Numbered from the stretch's first letter, positions 29,135 to 40,514 are shown. The stretch: 41,983 nucleotides of DNA from Caldilineaceae bacterium (GCA_023384455.1 JAHDWH010000027.1:1-41983); one strand, 5' to 3'. Program-made: numbers and translations. Notes: a model not told the origin generated them from the sequence alone.

Positions 29135-30409
29135 TTATGCGAATTCAGGCACGGCCATTTCGGCCACCAGCACATTCTCATCCTCATTCGCCGCGGGATT
29201 CTCATCCAACGGGACAATCTCCCAATCAAACTCATTGCTCTCCGGTTCGGGCAGGGCCTGCTTAAGGCTCAGCCCCATACGGCGGCGGTCAATGTCGATA
29301 CGAATGATGCGCAAATCGAACTCGTCACCCTCGGATACAACCTCCCGCGGGTGGGTAATGCGGCGATCCGACAACTCGCTGATGTGAATAAGCCCTTCCA
29401 CCGCGTCGTCTTCCAGACGGGCAAAGGCCCCAAAGTTGACCATTTTGGTAATCACACCCTTGACCACCTGGCCTACCGCATACTTCTCGGCCACGGTCTC
29501 CCAGGGCTCCGGCTGCATCCGGCGCAGGCTCAGGCCAATGCGCTTGCGTTCCAGGTCCACGCTCAACACCTGGACTTTCACCTTCTGGCCGATCTGAATC
29601 ACTTCGCTGGGGTGGTTTACCCGGCCCCAACTCAGTTCGCTCAGATGGATCAGACCGTCAGCCCCGCCCAAATTGACGAAAGCGCCAAAGTCGGCCAGGC
29701 TGCTGACCACACCCTCGGCCATGCCGCCCTCTTTCAGGGATTCCAGCAACTTCTCCTTCTGGGCCTGCCGCCATTCGCGCATGGCCAACCGTTCCGAAAG
29801 GATCAGCCGGTTGCGGCGGCGGTCCAGGTCGATGACTTTGTAACGCAATTCTGTCCCAACCAGTTTGCTCCAGCGCTCTTCCGGATCGATATCCGTGCGT
29901 TGCAGACTCTGGCTTTCGCTGCTAAGCTGGCTGGCTGGCACAAAACCGCGCACCTGGCCGATTTTGATGATGACGCCACCCCGGTTGTAGCCGCTGATCA
30001 TACCAGAATCCGTATCCTGATTTTCCAGCAACTTTTCGGCCAGAATCCAGTCCTCCTCGGCCTTGGCTTTGGAGATGCTGAGCATCAGGTTTCCGTCCCT
30101 GTCCTCGCGCATGACATAAACGGGCACTTCGTCACCAATCGCAAGGTTGTCAAACTCATCCCCCAATCGTTCCAGATCTTTACCGGAGACGACACCTTCC
30201 GATTTGAAACCAATGTCCACAAGCCATTCGCCGGAGCGTTTGTCCACAATTACGCCCTGGCGAATGTCGCCCATAACAGGCGTCTTCATGTAGGAATCTT
30301 CAAATTCCTCCAGAAGCAACGCCATTGGGTGGTTTTCCATATCAATGTCCGGCTCGGCAAAATCGAACATAAAATGGGTGGGATCCAGAACTGCCTGCTG
30401 ACTTTTCAT
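29135..30409 (-). CDS. S1 RNA-binding domain protein (ribosomal protein S1-like)
   Basis: Repeated S1 domains such as [53 protein letters not shown]. Confidence 0.92.
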   Translation of the reverse strand: MKSQQAVLDPTHFMFDFAEPDIDMENHPMALLLEEFEDSYMKTPVMGDIRQGVIVDKRSGEWLVDIGFKSEGVVSGKDLERLGDEFDNLAIGDEVPVYVMREDRDGNLMLSISKAKAEEDWILAEKLLENQDTDSGMISGYNRGGVIIKIGQVRGFVPASQLSSESQSLQRTDIDPEERWSKLVGTELRYKVIDLDRRRNRLILSERLAMREWRQAQKEKLLESLKEGGMAEGVVSSLADFGAFVNLGGADGLIHLSELSWGRVNHPSEVIQIGQKVKVQVLSVDLERKRIGLSLRRMQPEPWETVAEKYAVGQVVKGVITKMVNFGAFARLEDDAVEGLIHISELSDRRITHPREVVSEGDEFDLRIIRIDIDRRRMGLSLKQALPEPESNEFDWEIVPLDENPAANEDENVLVAEMAVPEFA

Positions 30410-30582
30410 AGCTCTAACACTTCCTCCAAAAATATAATTCGCAACACGAAAAAAGTATTCACATATCGTCGATTCGGGCGATTTATCATTCTGTCGCCCG
30501 ATTTTTGTCCATAGGCCACCGCTGATTTCCCCCCCCTTAACCGCTACAGTAGAGGCAGACCAACAGTGGGCGTGGGGTCAAA

Positions 30583-30969
30583 TCAGTTTGCCAGTGCCAC
30601 CGCCTCGATCTCAACCAGCGCACCCAAAGGCAGGGCCGACACCTGTACGGTGCTGCGGGCCGGCGGATCACCCGTGAATGCTTCGGCATAGATTTTGTTG
30701 ACTGTGGAGAACTCTGCAATATCGGTCAGGAAGATCGTCGTCTTGACGATTCTCTCCATCCCGGAGCCGGCCGCGGCCAGAACTGCTGCCAGATTGGCAA
30801 GCACCTGGCGCGTCTGTTCTTCGATGCCAAGCCGCAACTGCCCGGTCAGGGGGTTGATCCCGATTTGACCGGATGTGAAGATAAACTGTTCGACTGCAAC
30901 TGCTTGGGAATAGGGGCCGACAGCGGCGGGCGCTTTTTCGGTACTAATCACTGTTCGATTCACAAACAA
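30583..30969 (-). CDS. ridA: RidA family protein
   Basis: AVGPYSQAV, FTSGQIGINP, VKTTIFLTDIAEFSTVNKIYAEAF, PPARSTVQVSALPLGALVEIEAVA. Confidence 0.93.
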   Translation of the reverse strand: MFVNRTVISTEKAPAAVGPYSQAVAVEQFIFTSGQIGINPLTGQLRLGIEEQTRQVLANLAAVLAAAGSGMERIVKTTIFLTDIAEFSTVNKIYAEAFTGDPPARSTVQVSALPLGALVEIEAVALAN

Positions 30970-31197
30970 ATCTCACATTGAACTCAGTGCGCTGTTCGGA
31001 CTGCAACTGCATTTTCCAGCGCTACGCGTATAAAGAGGAAACGTCTCTGCAAGGGGTGTGGGGGTCAGCAAAGCACGTTGCTTCAATTGTAATTCACCCT
31101 ACACAGATTGTCAAACCGGCAACGGCAAAAGTCAACGAAACCTCTACATCTGCTCTCCGAATCAAATACGGCATTCTCGGAATTGCAAATGATAAGG

Positions 31198-32211
31198 CTA
31201 TGAGTAGACTGTTGGCAGGCTGCGCCGCATAATCTCATAATTCTCCAGAGCCTGCCCCGCGCCCAGTGCTACGCAGGCCATCGGGTTTTCGGCCACGTAG
31301 GCCGGCACACCGGTTTCCGCAGTGAAGAGACGGGAGATGTTGCGCAGTTGTGCGCCCCCACCGGTGATGACCATTCCCCGGTCAATAATGTCGGCTGCCA
31401 GCTCCGGCGGCGCCTTTTCCAGGGTAGCGCGCACAGTGCTGACAATCGCCTGCAATGGCTCGCTCATCGCTTCGGTCACTTCGGCGCTGGTGATTTCGAT
31501 GGTTTTGGGCAGGCCGTTGACCTGATCCCGTCCCCGCACTTCCATACGCCGCTCTTCTTCCAATGGCAAGGCAGAGCCAATGGCAATTTTTATCTCCTCG
31601 GCGGTCTGGTCGCCGATAAGCAAATTGTATTTTTTGCGGATATAACTGGTGATCGATTCATCCAGCCGGTTGCCGCCCACCCGGACGCTGCTCCAAACCA
31701 CAATGTCGTACATCGAGACGATGGCGGCTTCGGTTGTGCCACCGCCCATATCCACCACCATATTTCCTGTGGGCGTGCCAATGGGCAAGCCAGCGCCATA
31801 GGCCGCGGCCAGGGGTTCGGGAATGAGATAGGCCGCACCCGCGCCGGCCTGCATAGCCGCGTCGTGGACGGCGCGCTCCTCCACGCTGGTCACACCCCGG
31901 GGTGTGCTGATCATCACTTTGGGTTTGAAGAGGGGGTTGAAACGACCGGCAATGGCTTTGATAAAATAGCGCAGCATCGCTTCGGTGACAACAAAATCGG
32001 CGATGACCCCGTCCCGCATAGGGCGGGCCACTTCGATACTTTCCGGTGTGCGTCCCAGCATATCATAGGCTTCGTGGCCTACGGCCACCATTTTGCTGTC
32101 TCGGGCGCGGATGGCAACCACCGACGGCTCGTGGAGAACAATGCCACGCCCCCGTACATAGACGAGGACATTCACAGTGCCCAGATCAATACCTATTTGC
32201 TTTTCAAGCAT
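31198..32211 (-). CDS. mreB: Rod shape-determining protein MreB-like
   Basis: [62 protein letters not shown]. Confidence 0.94.
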   Translation of the reverse strand: MLEKQIGIDLGTVNVLVYVRGRGIVLHEPSVVAIRARDSKMVAVGHEAYDMLGRTPESIEVARPMRDGVIADFVVTEAMLRYFIKAIAGRFNPLFKPKVMISTPRGVTSVEERAVHDAAMQAGAGAAYLIPEPLAAAYGAGLPIGTPTGNMVVDMGGGTTEAAIVSMYDIVVWSSVRVGGNRLDESITSYIRKKYNLLIGDQTAEEIKIAIGSALPLEEERRMEVRGRDQVNGLPKTIEITSAEVTEAMSEPLQAIVSTVRATLEKAPPELAADIIDRGMVITGGGAQLRNISRLFTAETGVPAYVAENPMACVALGAGQALENYEIMRRSLPTVYS

Positions 32212-32400
32212 AGAACGCTGATTCCTGATCGGAATTGCCAAACACACGACGTTCCACCGCGGAAGCCGTGGAACGCTGACACTTTATTATAGCGGGTGAC
32301 GGATGCTACGACAAATCGCATACAACCGCGCAGACAAAGTATATCCACGAGGTATACAGCGTAAGAACAGCGTCTTTCTCGCGTTCGCATACTTCACGCC

Positions 32401-35400
32401 TCACTCCGTCTTCAATTGCAGCCAGACCATCGGGATCAGCATTCCGATAAAGACTACCGCGGCCGCGCCCCAGGGGTAGAGATTCAGTTGCAGCCAGGTT
32501 CCGCCTGGCATCAGACCGACGCCATAGAGAATGTAGACCGCCCAGCCGGTGATGGTGGCCCAGAGCAGTCGATAAACCAGCATCTGCCGGGGCATCACCC
32601 GCACCAGGACGACCAGAAAGAGGGCCAGGACCACAAGTTGGGTGATAGCGGCCACCGCCAGCGTGAGGAGGGTAACACGCGTCGTGGGTCTGGCGGGCGC
32701 AGCCGGTTCGATGGCGATTACCGGTGTTGGCTCCGGAGCCGATGTTGGGACGGGGGTGTCCGTGGGCGGAACTTGGGTGGGCGGCTCGGAAATGTTAATT
32801 TGGGCCAGGTCTTGGCCTGCCTGGATGCTGACGGAGATTTTGCTGCTCAGCAGGGCATCCACACTGGTTGCGGTGATGTTGAGTGTGCCCGGACGCTCCA
32901 GGGGAACCGCAATGTGCGCCATTCCATTTTCTGTCGGCACAGGCTCCGCAGGCAGGGCCAGGTCTGCGTCACTGTAGATCAGTCGGAAGCTGACATTCGT
33001 GCCATCGGGTGCCGGGTTGCCGTTACGGTCTACAATCGGCCCGGCCTCCACTTCCAGAATATCGCCGATGGTTACATCGGCTTGCAGGCTTACCTCGCCG
33101 TTGCCTGTACGATTGGCTACCACCTCTTTGTTGAGAATACGCAATTCGATCCGCTGTTCCGGGTTCGGTTCCAACCGTTCCAGCAGATTGCCGTAGCGGG
33201 TGCCCGGCGCGCCGACCGGGGGCGCTCCTGTCGCCGGGACAGCCCGAAAAACGGCCCGCACCGCTGCATCCAAAAAGGGGTCGGTTTTGCTGTAGACGCC
33301 CAGATAGGCGGTCAGCTTGCTTATCTCTGTGGAGTCCAGAAAATAGGGAGCGTTGAGGGCCAAGACCACCACCCGGGCACCCAACTGGTCGCTGCGCAGA
33401 CGCAGAAACTGCTTAACTGCATCGCTGTATTCAAAGCGGGCCACATCCACATCGGACATTGCAAAGAGCAGCCAGTCAGCCTCTTCGATGGCTGCGTCCA
33501 TAGCCGTTGCTAACTCTGGCGCGGCCGCATCCCGCAGCAGATCGCTCAACTGCTCAAAGGTGTAGCTGATGATGTATTCGGGTGAGAGTTGGCCTGTGGC
33601 GTCCGGGCCATAGAGTTGCAGGATGATATTTTCCAGGGCCTGGGGATCGATGGCGCGCTGGGGCGGGCAATCAACACACTCGGCAATTGCACGACTGTCC
33701 GTAAAGATGAGCAGCCTGTCGTTGGGTTGGGGCGCTTGAGGAAGCGCATCACTCAGCCCCAATGGGTCCGGATAGAGAATTGTCAACGCTTCCCGGGCTA
33801 CCTGCCCGATCAGCGCCTGGGCTTCGTCCCGGTTTGGCCCGCTAAAGACGCGCAGATGTTCTGGCCGCACCAAAATCTTCTCCAGATCGATCTTGCGCGG
33901 GTTTGTGCTGCCCTGGGCGTCCGGCGCAATGCCGGACAAGCCATAGAGACGAAATTTCAGCCGCAAAATCCGGCGCAGAGAGTCGTCTACCCGGGACGCA
34001 AAATTGGGGTCTCGGGTGTAGAGATCGCGAAAGAAGAGAATTGTCTCTTTGATATTGTTGCGGGAATCTTCCCAGCGATCTGTCAAGGAGAATCGGGAAA
34101 GATAGAGCAAGTCATTACCGGCCAGGAAGGCATCCAGTGCGATCTGCTTGCGCTGGAAACGCTCCAGTTTCGGGTCGTAGTAACGGCGCACCGCGGGCAA
34201 TCCCAGGGCATCACTCATCACCAATCCGCCCTGAGAGCGCCAGGCGACGAACTCTTCCAGGGCCAGGATTGTGCCCAGTTCTGTAGCCAGGCTAATGGGT
34301 GGGGTTCGTTCCCGGCTGCCTTGAAAGCTGCTGTAGCGTATATGACCGGAAATCAGCCCTTCGGTCATCGCATTGTCGCCGTCGCTGCGCAGAATGGCTG
34401 ACGATCTGTCGGTCACACTGGCAAAGGGCAACAGATCCGTGCGTCGCAGCTCTTCCAGGCTTTTCTGGATGGTGGCAACTTCTTCATCCGGGCGTCGATC
34501 TGCCCCACCCTGCCCTGGAAAGTGGGAGGCCATTGTGGCGATCCGGTTGTTGCTTCCGCTGTGGATGCCGCTGATATAGGCTTGCCCCAGCTTGCCCACC
34601 CAATAGGGGTCACCGCCAAAGCTCTGTACCCCCAGGCCCAATCCCAAATCGGGCCGGGGCTGCTCCAACACATCCAGCGTTGGCCCGATGAGCAGATTGA
34701 TACCCACCGCGGCTATCTCTCTGCCCACAATTTCTCCCACATTTTCCACCAATTCGGGATTCCAGGTGGCCCCCAGGGCCATTTGGGAGGGAAGGCTGGT
34801 AAAGCCCTGGCGCAAGCTGGCGTTGCTCGGATCGTCCCCCATCTGTTCCACGCCAATCAGCAGAGGCAACGGTTGGGCCGCCCGTTGGAATATCCCCAAG
34901 TCCAGGGTATCTGGCGTGCGCAGCAGCGCCGCGGGGGGATTCAACGCCTGGTCAGAGCGCAGATAAACGCCATAGGCCAGCGCTTGCAACTGATTGGTCA
35001 GGATAGCCACCTGGACCGGCGTGTCACCCCCCGGCGTATTACTAAAATTGCGGTTCTCTGGGTTGATGGCTACACCGCCAATTCGATACTCCTGAATCAA
35101 TTCGGCAATGTCACTGGCGGCGGCTGTCTGGTTGCCCTGGAAGTCGATAACGAAGAGTTGACCTACCCGGTCGGCAACACTCATCCCCCCAATCACCCGG
35201 TTGATATCCTGGGTGAGCAGGTCGTCGGGGCCAGGGGTGGGGGATGGGGTAGCCATCAGCGTGGCTGCGCCCGGCGTGGCCTGCGCGGTCATTGTTTGGG
35301 CGGCTTGGGCAGTAGCTGTGGCAATCGCCCGCAATGTTTCTGTAATAGATGTAGTGGGCCGAAGGGTGGGCGTGAATTCATCCTGCCCTGGCCCTTCGTC

Positions 35401-35592
35401 CAGAGAGAACGGGGTGCCCGGGGGGCGGGGTGTCTGCTCCTGGGCCAAAAGGGCTGTGCTTTGACCCAACGCCCAAAAGAGGGAAAGAAAGAGCAGAGCC
35501 ATCCCTACGCCCAGGGGAAAGAGGCGGCGGAGGCGGGTATGGGAACGGATGGTGGGGACGGTCAATGGTTCGGATCGTTTCATCGTCCGCAT
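32401..35592 (-). CDS. Large membrane-anchored glycoside hydrolase family 3-like protein
   Basis: N-terminal hydrophobic anchor; GH3 N domain (LPSQMALGATWNPELVENVGEIVGREIAAVGINLLIGPTLDV, VMSDALGL); C-terminal transmembrane segments. Confidence 0.8.
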   Translation of the reverse strand: MRTMKRSEPLTVPTIRSHTRLRRLFPLGVGMALLFLSLFWALGQSTALLAQEQTPRPPGTPFSLDEGPGQDEFTPTLRPTTSITETLRAIATATAQAAQTMTAQATPGAATLMATPSPTPGPDDLLTQDINRVIGGMSVADRVGQLFVIDFQGNQTAAASDIAELIQEYRIGGVAINPENRNFSNTPGGDTPVQVAILTNQLQALAYGVYLRSDQALNPPAALLRTPDTLDLGIFQRAAQPLPLLIGVEQMGDDPSNASLRQGFTSLPSQMALGATWNPELVENVGEIVGREIAAVGINLLIGPTLDVLEQPRPDLGLGLGVQSFGGDPYWVGKLGQAYISGIHSGSNNRIATMASHFPGQGGADRRPDEEVATIQKSLEELRRTDLLPFASVTDRSSAILRSDGDNAMTEGLISGHIRYSSFQGSRERTPPISLATELGTILALEEFVAWRSQGGLVMSDALGLPAVRRYYDPKLERFQRKQIALDAFLAGNDLLYLSRFSLTDRWEDSRNNIKETILFFRDLYTRDPNFASRVDDSLRRILRLKFRLYGLSGIAPDAQGSTNPRKIDLEKILVRPEHLRVFSGPNRDEAQALIGQVAREALTILYPDPLGLSDALPQAPQPNDRLLIFTDSRAIAECVDCPPQRAIDPQALENIILQLYGPDATGQLSPEYIISYTFEQLSDLLRDAAAPELATAMDAAIEEADWLLFAMSDVDVARFEYSDAVKQFLRLRSDQLGARVVVLALNAPYFLDSTEISKLTAYLGVYSKTDPFLDAAVRAVFRAVPATGAPPVGAPGTRYGNLLERLEPNPEQRIELRILNKEVVANRTGNGEVSLQADVTIGDILEVEAGPIVDRNGNPAPDGTNVSFRLIYSDADLALPAEPVPTENGMAHIAVPLERPGTLNITATSVDALLSSKISVSIQAGQDLAQINISEPPTQVPPTDTPVPTSAPEPTPVIAIEPAAPARPTTRVTLLTLAVAAITQLVVLALFLVVLVRVMPRQMLVYRLLWATITGWAVYILYGVGLMPGGTWLQLNLYPWGAAAVVFIGMLIPMVWLQLKTE

Positions 35593-35690
35593 TGTACCCG
35601 TCTCGTCCGAAGGAGGTCAAACGGAGATGAGCGGAAAAAGCAGAAGTGCAACTTCTTCAAGAAGTCGCACTTCTGCGGGAAGTCGCTGTT

Positions 35691-35876
35691 TCAGTTACGA
35701 ATTATCAATTGAAAGCCAAGCCAGTAGGTGGTGAAAAAACGCTGCCAGTGGGTGGTGATAAAATGGCCCACGAAGCGGGCGACTGGGCGAATGAGAAGCA
35801 TGGCCAATAGCAACCCATTCAACAGAATACTGAAACCGAGCAAAGGCAAAATCATTGCGAGCATTTCCTGGGTCAT
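35691..35876 (-). CDS. Small hydrophobic membrane protein
   Basis: 61-aa ORF MTQEMLAMILPLLGFSILLNGLLLAMLLIRPVARF... Confidence 0.45.
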   Translation of the reverse strand: MTQEMLAMILPLLGFSILLNGLLLAMLLIRPVARFVGHFITTHWQRFFTTYWLGFQLIIRN

Positions 35877-35995
35877 TCTTTTGTTCCCCCGTGTGTAACG
35901 AATTTGGCCCTGAGTAGTACCACAATACTACCACCCGTCACACTCGAAGCTGTCAATCTGTTGACATTTCATCCAGAAAAGAGAACATTTATTGG

Positions 35996-36400
35996 CTATG
36001 GTTTCATACGCAGACCCATTTGGGCGAAGTGGTGATCAAAGCTGAATGCCTGGTCGATGCCCCGGTTTTGGGCCAGGGCCAGACAGACACAATCGGTGTA
36101 GCTCCAGTTTTTGTCGCTGTAGCTGCTGAAAAGTCGCCAGGCCGCGGCCTCCTCGCCGCCATCCACGACGATTAGTTCGATCAGACTACTGTTGCGCAGA
36201 CGCATCCCCAACTGGCGGGCCACGTGAACCCCCAGCCGGGCTTTGGTCAGGGTCATTGCTTCGTCAAAGATGTGGTTGGAGACCAGCAATGTACCGGGCG
36301 TCTGAATCGATTTCAGAAAGGCGGCCGCGGCCGCGTGGTGGGGGTCCGTGCGATCCACCAGTGCATAGAATCCACTCGTGTCAGCTATGATTTGGGCCAT
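35996..36400 (-). CDS. PIN-domain toxin (VapC-like)
   Basis: IIADTSGFYALVDRTDPHH, WSYTDCVCLALAQNRGIDQAFSFDHHFAQMG acidic motifs. Confidence 0.9.
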   Translation of the reverse strand: MAQIIADTSGFYALVDRTDPHHAAAAAFLKSIQTPGTLLVSNHIFDEAMTLTKARLGVHVARQLGMRLRNSSLIELIVVDGGEEAAAWRLFSSYSDKNWSYTDCVCLALAQNRGIDQAFSFDHHFAQMGLRMKP

Positions 36401-36686
36401 CTTCTGCCACCGCCAGGAATTGTGCCGGTTCCCGCTCTGTCCAGTCGGTCCGGTAGAGGAATGTGTCGAGATTCTCGCTGGTCACGCCGTCGTCCGGGCT
36501 AACCCCAATGCCGATAATTCCCCACAGGGGGTCGTCGGCCAGGGTAGCCGCCTGCCGCTGCTCGATGGCCGCGGTGATCAGCTCCCGCAGCAGGGCGGAC
36601 ATTGTGGTTGTCTGGCGCTGGGCCTCTTCGGACAGCCACTCGTGCTGCCATTCTTCCAGAATCATCTGTACGCGTTTCATAGCCAT
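36381..36686 (-). CDS. Antitoxin-like ribbon-helix-helix protein
   Basis: MAMKRVQMILEEWQHEWLSEEAQRQTTTMSALLRELITAAIEQ; overlaps the PIN start by 20 bp. Confidence 0.8.
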   Translation of the reverse strand: MAMKRVQMILEEWQHEWLSEEAQRQTTTMSALLRELITAAIEQRQAATLADDPLWGIIGIGVSPDDGVTSENLDTFLYRTDWTEREPAQFLAVAEDGPNHS

Positions 36687-36695
36687 CTTCCCGAT

Positions 36696-36737
36696 TTGAT
36701 ATACACATTTCAACTACACAAAAACAGTGTACATCAA
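36696..36737. promoter_or_regulatory. Candidate operator of the toxin-antitoxin module
   Basis: Inverted repeat TTGATATACAC (36696-36706) / GTGTACATCAA (36727-36737), 10/11 complementary, just upstream of the antitoxin start. Confidence 0.5.
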
Positions 36738-36871
36738 TTCAAAAGGTTTGTCAAGCACTTTTTTTCTTGAGATAGAACAAAGCGGGGCGCTTTCGCCACC
36801 CCGCCTTGCGATCTCTCCAAATCAGCGCCGATCAATCCAAATCAGGAAAATCTGCGTCCGCTCTTTGGTCC

Positions 36872-38071
36872 CTACGCTTCGTAGACGCAATCCACCTGGC
36901 GTTTGCTGTCGGAGGATTGCAGGATGGCGTCGCAGATGACTGAATTGCGATAGCCGTCCAGGAAGTCGGCCCCGATGGGGGCCACCTCCCGGTTGTTGAC
37001 GATGCAATCGAGCAGGTGGGTAATCTCGTGGACAAATGTGTGCTCCCAGCCGATCATATGTCCCTGGGGCCACCAGTTCTCCCACCAGGGGTGGAAGGGT
37101 TCCGAGACCAGCACATTGCGGAAGCCCTGGGTCTCTTTGGGTTCGTCGCCCACCCAATAGACCTCCAGTTCGTTCAGCCGCTCCAGATTGAAGACGATAC
37201 TCGCCTTCTCCGCGTTGATTTCGATGCGCTGACCGTTCTTGCGCCCGGCGGCAAAGCGGGTGGCTTCCACTGTGCCCAGCGCGCCGTTCTCAAAATCCAG
37301 CAGGGCGGTGAAGGCGTCGTCCACATCCACCGTGCCCATTGTGCCGTCGCCCCAGGGCCGCTGGGGAATGAAAGTGCGGGCCATACCCGATACGCTGCGC
37401 ACTTCGCCCACCAGGTAGCGGGCCAGATCGATGATATGCGCGCCCAGATCGCCCAGCGCGCCGCTGCCCGCCATCTTCTTTTGCAGCCGCCAGATCATCG
37501 GCATATTGTAGTGGGGCATAATCCACTCTTGCAGATAGACGGCCCGGAAGTGGTAGATTTTGCCCAGCAGCCCGGAATCGACCAGTTTGCGAATCTGGCG
37601 GATGGCAGGCACAAAGCGGTAGTTGAAGGCCACCATATTTTTGACGCCCGCTTTGTTCACAGCGTCCAGCATCAGCTTGGACTCCTCGGCGGTGCGGGCC
37701 AGGGGCTTCTCACAGAGGATGTGCTTGCCCGCTTCTGCCGCGGCGATGCACGGCTCGGCGTGAGCGTCGTTGGGGCCGCCGTTGTCAAAGAGTTGGATAT
37801 CCGGGTTGCTGATCAGGTCCCGCCAATCGGTGTAGGCGTGCTGATAGCCATAGCGCTTGGCAGCCTCGCTCACCGCCTCCTGATTGCGCCCGGCAATACC
37901 TACCAGTTTGGGCACAGCAGGCGGCGGATACATCATATGCCCGATATTCAACATCGCGTGGGTGTGGGCCTTGCCCATAAAGGCATAGCCCAGCATCCCC
38001 ACACCGATCTCCGGGGCCTCGCCCTCGGCCTTCGCCCCGGCCATAGAAGTAAAACCACTTGCTTCGCTCAT
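36872..38071 (-). CDS. Gfo/Idh/MocA family oxidoreductase
   Basis: GVGMLGYAFMGKAHTHAMLN, HILCEKPLARTAEESKLMLDAVNKAGVKNMVAFNYRFVPAIRQI; GAGGAG before the start. Confidence 0.92.
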   Translation of the reverse strand: MSEASGFTSMAGAKAEGEAPEIGVGMLGYAFMGKAHTHAMLNIGHMMYPPPAVPKLVGIAGRNQEAVSEAAKRYGYQHAYTDWRDLISNPDIQLFDNGGPNDAHAEPCIAAAEAGKHILCEKPLARTAEESKLMLDAVNKAGVKNMVAFNYRFVPAIRQIRKLVDSGLLGKIYHFRAVYLQEWIMPHYNMPMIWRLQKKMAGSGALGDLGAHIIDLARYLVGEVRSVSGMARTFIPQRPWGDGTMGTVDVDDAFTALLDFENGALGTVEATRFAAGRKNGQRIEINAEKASIVFNLERLNELEVYWVGDEPKETQGFRNVLVSEPFHPWWENWWPQGHMIGWEHTFVHEITHLLDCIVNNREVAPIGADFLDGYRNSVICDAILQSSDSKRQVDCVYEA

Positions 38072-38171
38072 TGTCATCTCCTCGTGGGTATGGAAGATCG
38101 GAGATTGGGGACTGGGGATCGGGCGGCCGGACTCAAAACCACCCGATCCCCAGTCCCGATTTCTCAATTAC

Positions 38172-39173
38172 TTACTTGTCAGCAAAGGCTGCATCGAAGG
38201 CTCGATCCGACGACGGGAAGTCGATCTTGCGGGTGTAGGCGCAGGATTCGGTGGCGCCGTGCTCCCGGTCCATCCCCGCATCTTCCCATTCAATGGAAAG
38301 GGGGCCAGCATAGCCGATGTCGTTCAGGGCGCGGATGATCGACTCGAAGTCGATTTTGCCCCGGCCCACCGAGCGGAAGTCCCAGAAGCGGCGGTGATCG
38401 CCGAAGGGAGCGTGGCCGCCAAAGACCCCGGCCTGGGTGGGGCTGTTCGCCCAGCCCACATCCTTCATATGGACGTGGAAGATGCGCTCGGCGAAGGTGC
38501 GGATGAAGCCCACGTAGTCCACGCCCTGATAGCCGAAGTGGCTGGGGTCGTAGTTGAAACCAAAGGCCGGGTGGTCGTTGAGCGCGTTGAGTGCGTTCTG
38601 CGCGCTGTAGATGTCGAAGGCGATCTCCGTGGGGTGGACTTCCAGGGCGAACTTCACGTCGTTTTCCGCAAAAACATCCAGAATCGGCGTCCACAGCTCG
38701 GCGAAGAGAGCCAGCCCTTTTTCCAGATAATCCGACGGGTTGGGCGGGAAGGAGTAGACCATATGCCAGATGGGTGAGCCGGTGAAGCCGGGCACAACCT
38801 TTACGCCGAATTTGGCCGCGGCTATAGCCGTATCCTTCATCTCCTGGGCTGCCCGGGCCCGCACGCCGTCTTCTTTGCCATCGCCCCAGAGACGGGGGGG
38901 CAGGATGCTGGCGTGGCGTTCGTCGATGCGGTCGCAGACGGCCTGGCCCACCAGATGGTTGCTGATGGCGTAGCAGCTCAACCCGTATTGAGCGAGGGTG
39001 TCCCAGCGCTTCTGGACGTAGCTGTCGTCGGACAGGGCCTTGTCCACCTCGAAGTGATCGCCCCAGCAGGCGAGTTCCACGCCGTCATAGCCAAAGGATT
39101 TGGCCTTCTGGCAGATGACTTCAAAGGGCAGATCGGCCCACTGGCCGGTGAAGAGTGTAACGGGTCGTGGCAT
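38172..39173 (-). CDS. Sugar phosphate isomerase/epimerase (AP endonuclease 2-like TIM barrel)
   Basis: [64 protein letters not shown]. Confidence 0.9.
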   Translation of the reverse strand: MPRPVTLFTGQWADLPFEVICQKAKSFGYDGVELACWGDHFEVDKALSDDSYVQKRWDTLAQYGLSCYAISNHLVGQAVCDRIDERHASILPPRLWGDGKEDGVRARAAQEMKDTAIAAAKFGVKVVPGFTGSPIWHMVYSFPPNPSDYLEKGLALFAELWTPILDVFAENDVKFALEVHPTEIAFDIYSAQNALNALNDHPAFGFNYDPSHFGYQGVDYVGFIRTFAERIFHVHMKDVGWANSPTQAGVFGGHAPFGDHRRFWDFRSVGRGKIDFESIIRALNDIGYAGPLSIEWEDAGMDREHGATESCAYTRKIDFPSSDRAFDAAFADK

Positions 39174-39419
39174 GGCTGACTCCTTATAATTTGTGGTATG
39201 AATAACAATTTGTGTGGATGCGGGTTTTCAGGCCGCGCCTGAACCACACGGGGTGATGGCTCCACTATACAATTGGAGAGGAAAAAAGACAATTTGACTG
39301 CCAGAGAAGGCTTCGGTTGACAGGGGGGCACCAGACAGAGAAAAATCAGCGGTATCTTCTCAACAGGGAGTGGGATAGACCTGACAGGTCTCGCTCCACC
39401 AATGATTGAGAAGATACAA

Positions 39420-40514
39420 TCAGCGCCAGGTAAAATTGCGCACGTCGCTGGGAACACTGGCCGCCTGAATGCCCCGCCCCTCGCCCTGATCGGGCAGAAT
39501 ACGCACGACCGTCACTTGCCAGCCATATTGCATAGCTGCGCTGGTTACAGGCACTGCGTCCGGGTGTAGCCGATGGCTGGTGGCTTTGGTCCACACCGCG
39601 GGCAGTAACCCCACCGAACCTTCCACTGGCCAGATGCGCAGGACATACCATTCGTTGGGGGCCAGCAGGTCCACGCTGATCCAGCGGAAGATGACTTCTT
39701 CGCCCCGGGGCAGAGCAACTCCATCCCCAGGCTCCAGCAGCCGTGCCGCGGCGTAGCCACCAGCGGAGTTGTTTAGCCCTGGCACGTTGCGCGCCGATTC
39801 ACTGGACGCGGCGACCCCCGGCGGCAGTTCTACTGGAATGCGTAACACCTGTTCCGGGCGGATAAAGTCGCTGGCGACAATGCCGCTGGCCTTCAAAATC
39901 CCTTCGACTGTCGCACCAAAACGCACGGCAATGGAGACAACCGTATCGCCAGGCTGAACAGTGTACCGGAAAATGCTGGGCACCTCCACCTGATTGGTGA
40001 TCTCCGAAACCACCTGGGGCACAGGGATCACCAGTTCGCTGCCAGCGCGAATGAGTGAGTCCTTCAACCCATTGGCCGCTTGAATCGTCTCCACTGTCAC
40101 GCCGTATTGAATGGCGATGGCGGAAAGCGTCTCGCCGGACTGCACTGTATGAATGACGAGCAGGGGTCCAGGTGTGGGTTCGCTCTCTGAAATCGGTGTG
40201 GCCGTGGTCAGAATTGCAACGGCCGCTGCCTCGTTCTGTGGGGTTGTGATAACCGGCGTTGGCGTGTTGATCTGTGTCTCGGTCTGGGCATTCGGCCTGT
40301 CTGAACGGTTGCCCATTTGCCACCAAATGGCTACAAGCGCCAACAGCGCAACCACCAGCGCCAGGTCCAGCCAGGTGACCTGTCGCTTGCCCGGACCCGG
40401 CTTTGTCAAGTCGTGACCACAGAAGAAACAGGTCTCAGCTTTCTCTGCCACCCGGGTTCCACAGTTGGGACAGCGGTGCAGTTGATTGGAGGAAGTACCA
40501 ACATTCTGTATCAT
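39420..40514 (-). CDS. Zinc-ribbon membrane protein with two LysM domains
   Basis: CPNCGTRVAEKAETCFFCG; TM segment; HTVQSGETLSAIAIQYGVTVETIQAANGL and YTVQPGDTVVSIAVRFGATVEGILKASGI. Confidence 0.88.
   Translation of the reverse strand: MIQNVGTSSNQLHRCPNCGTRVAEKAETCFFCGHDLTKPGPGKRQVTWLDLALVVALLALVAIWWQMGNRSDRPNAQTETQINTPTPVITTPQNEAAAVAILTTATPISESEPTPGPLLVIHTVQSGETLSAIAIQYGVTVETIQAANGLKDSLIRAGSELVIPVPQVVSEITNQVEVPSIFRYTVQPGDTVVSIAVRFGATVEGILKASGIVASDFIRPEQVLRIPVELPPGVAASSESARNVPGLNNSAGGYAAARLLEPGDGVALPRGEEVIFRWISVDLLAPNEWYVLRIWPVEGSVGLLPAVWTKATSHRLHPDAVPVTSAAMQYGWQVTVVRILPDQGEGRGIQAASVPSDVRNFTWR

Noticed and set aside
38072-38167. N-terminal extension of the Gfo/Idh/MocA ORF
   Set aside because: Encoded by the GGGGACTGGGGATCGGG repeat; a good Shine-Dalgarno (GAGGAG) precedes the start at 38071.
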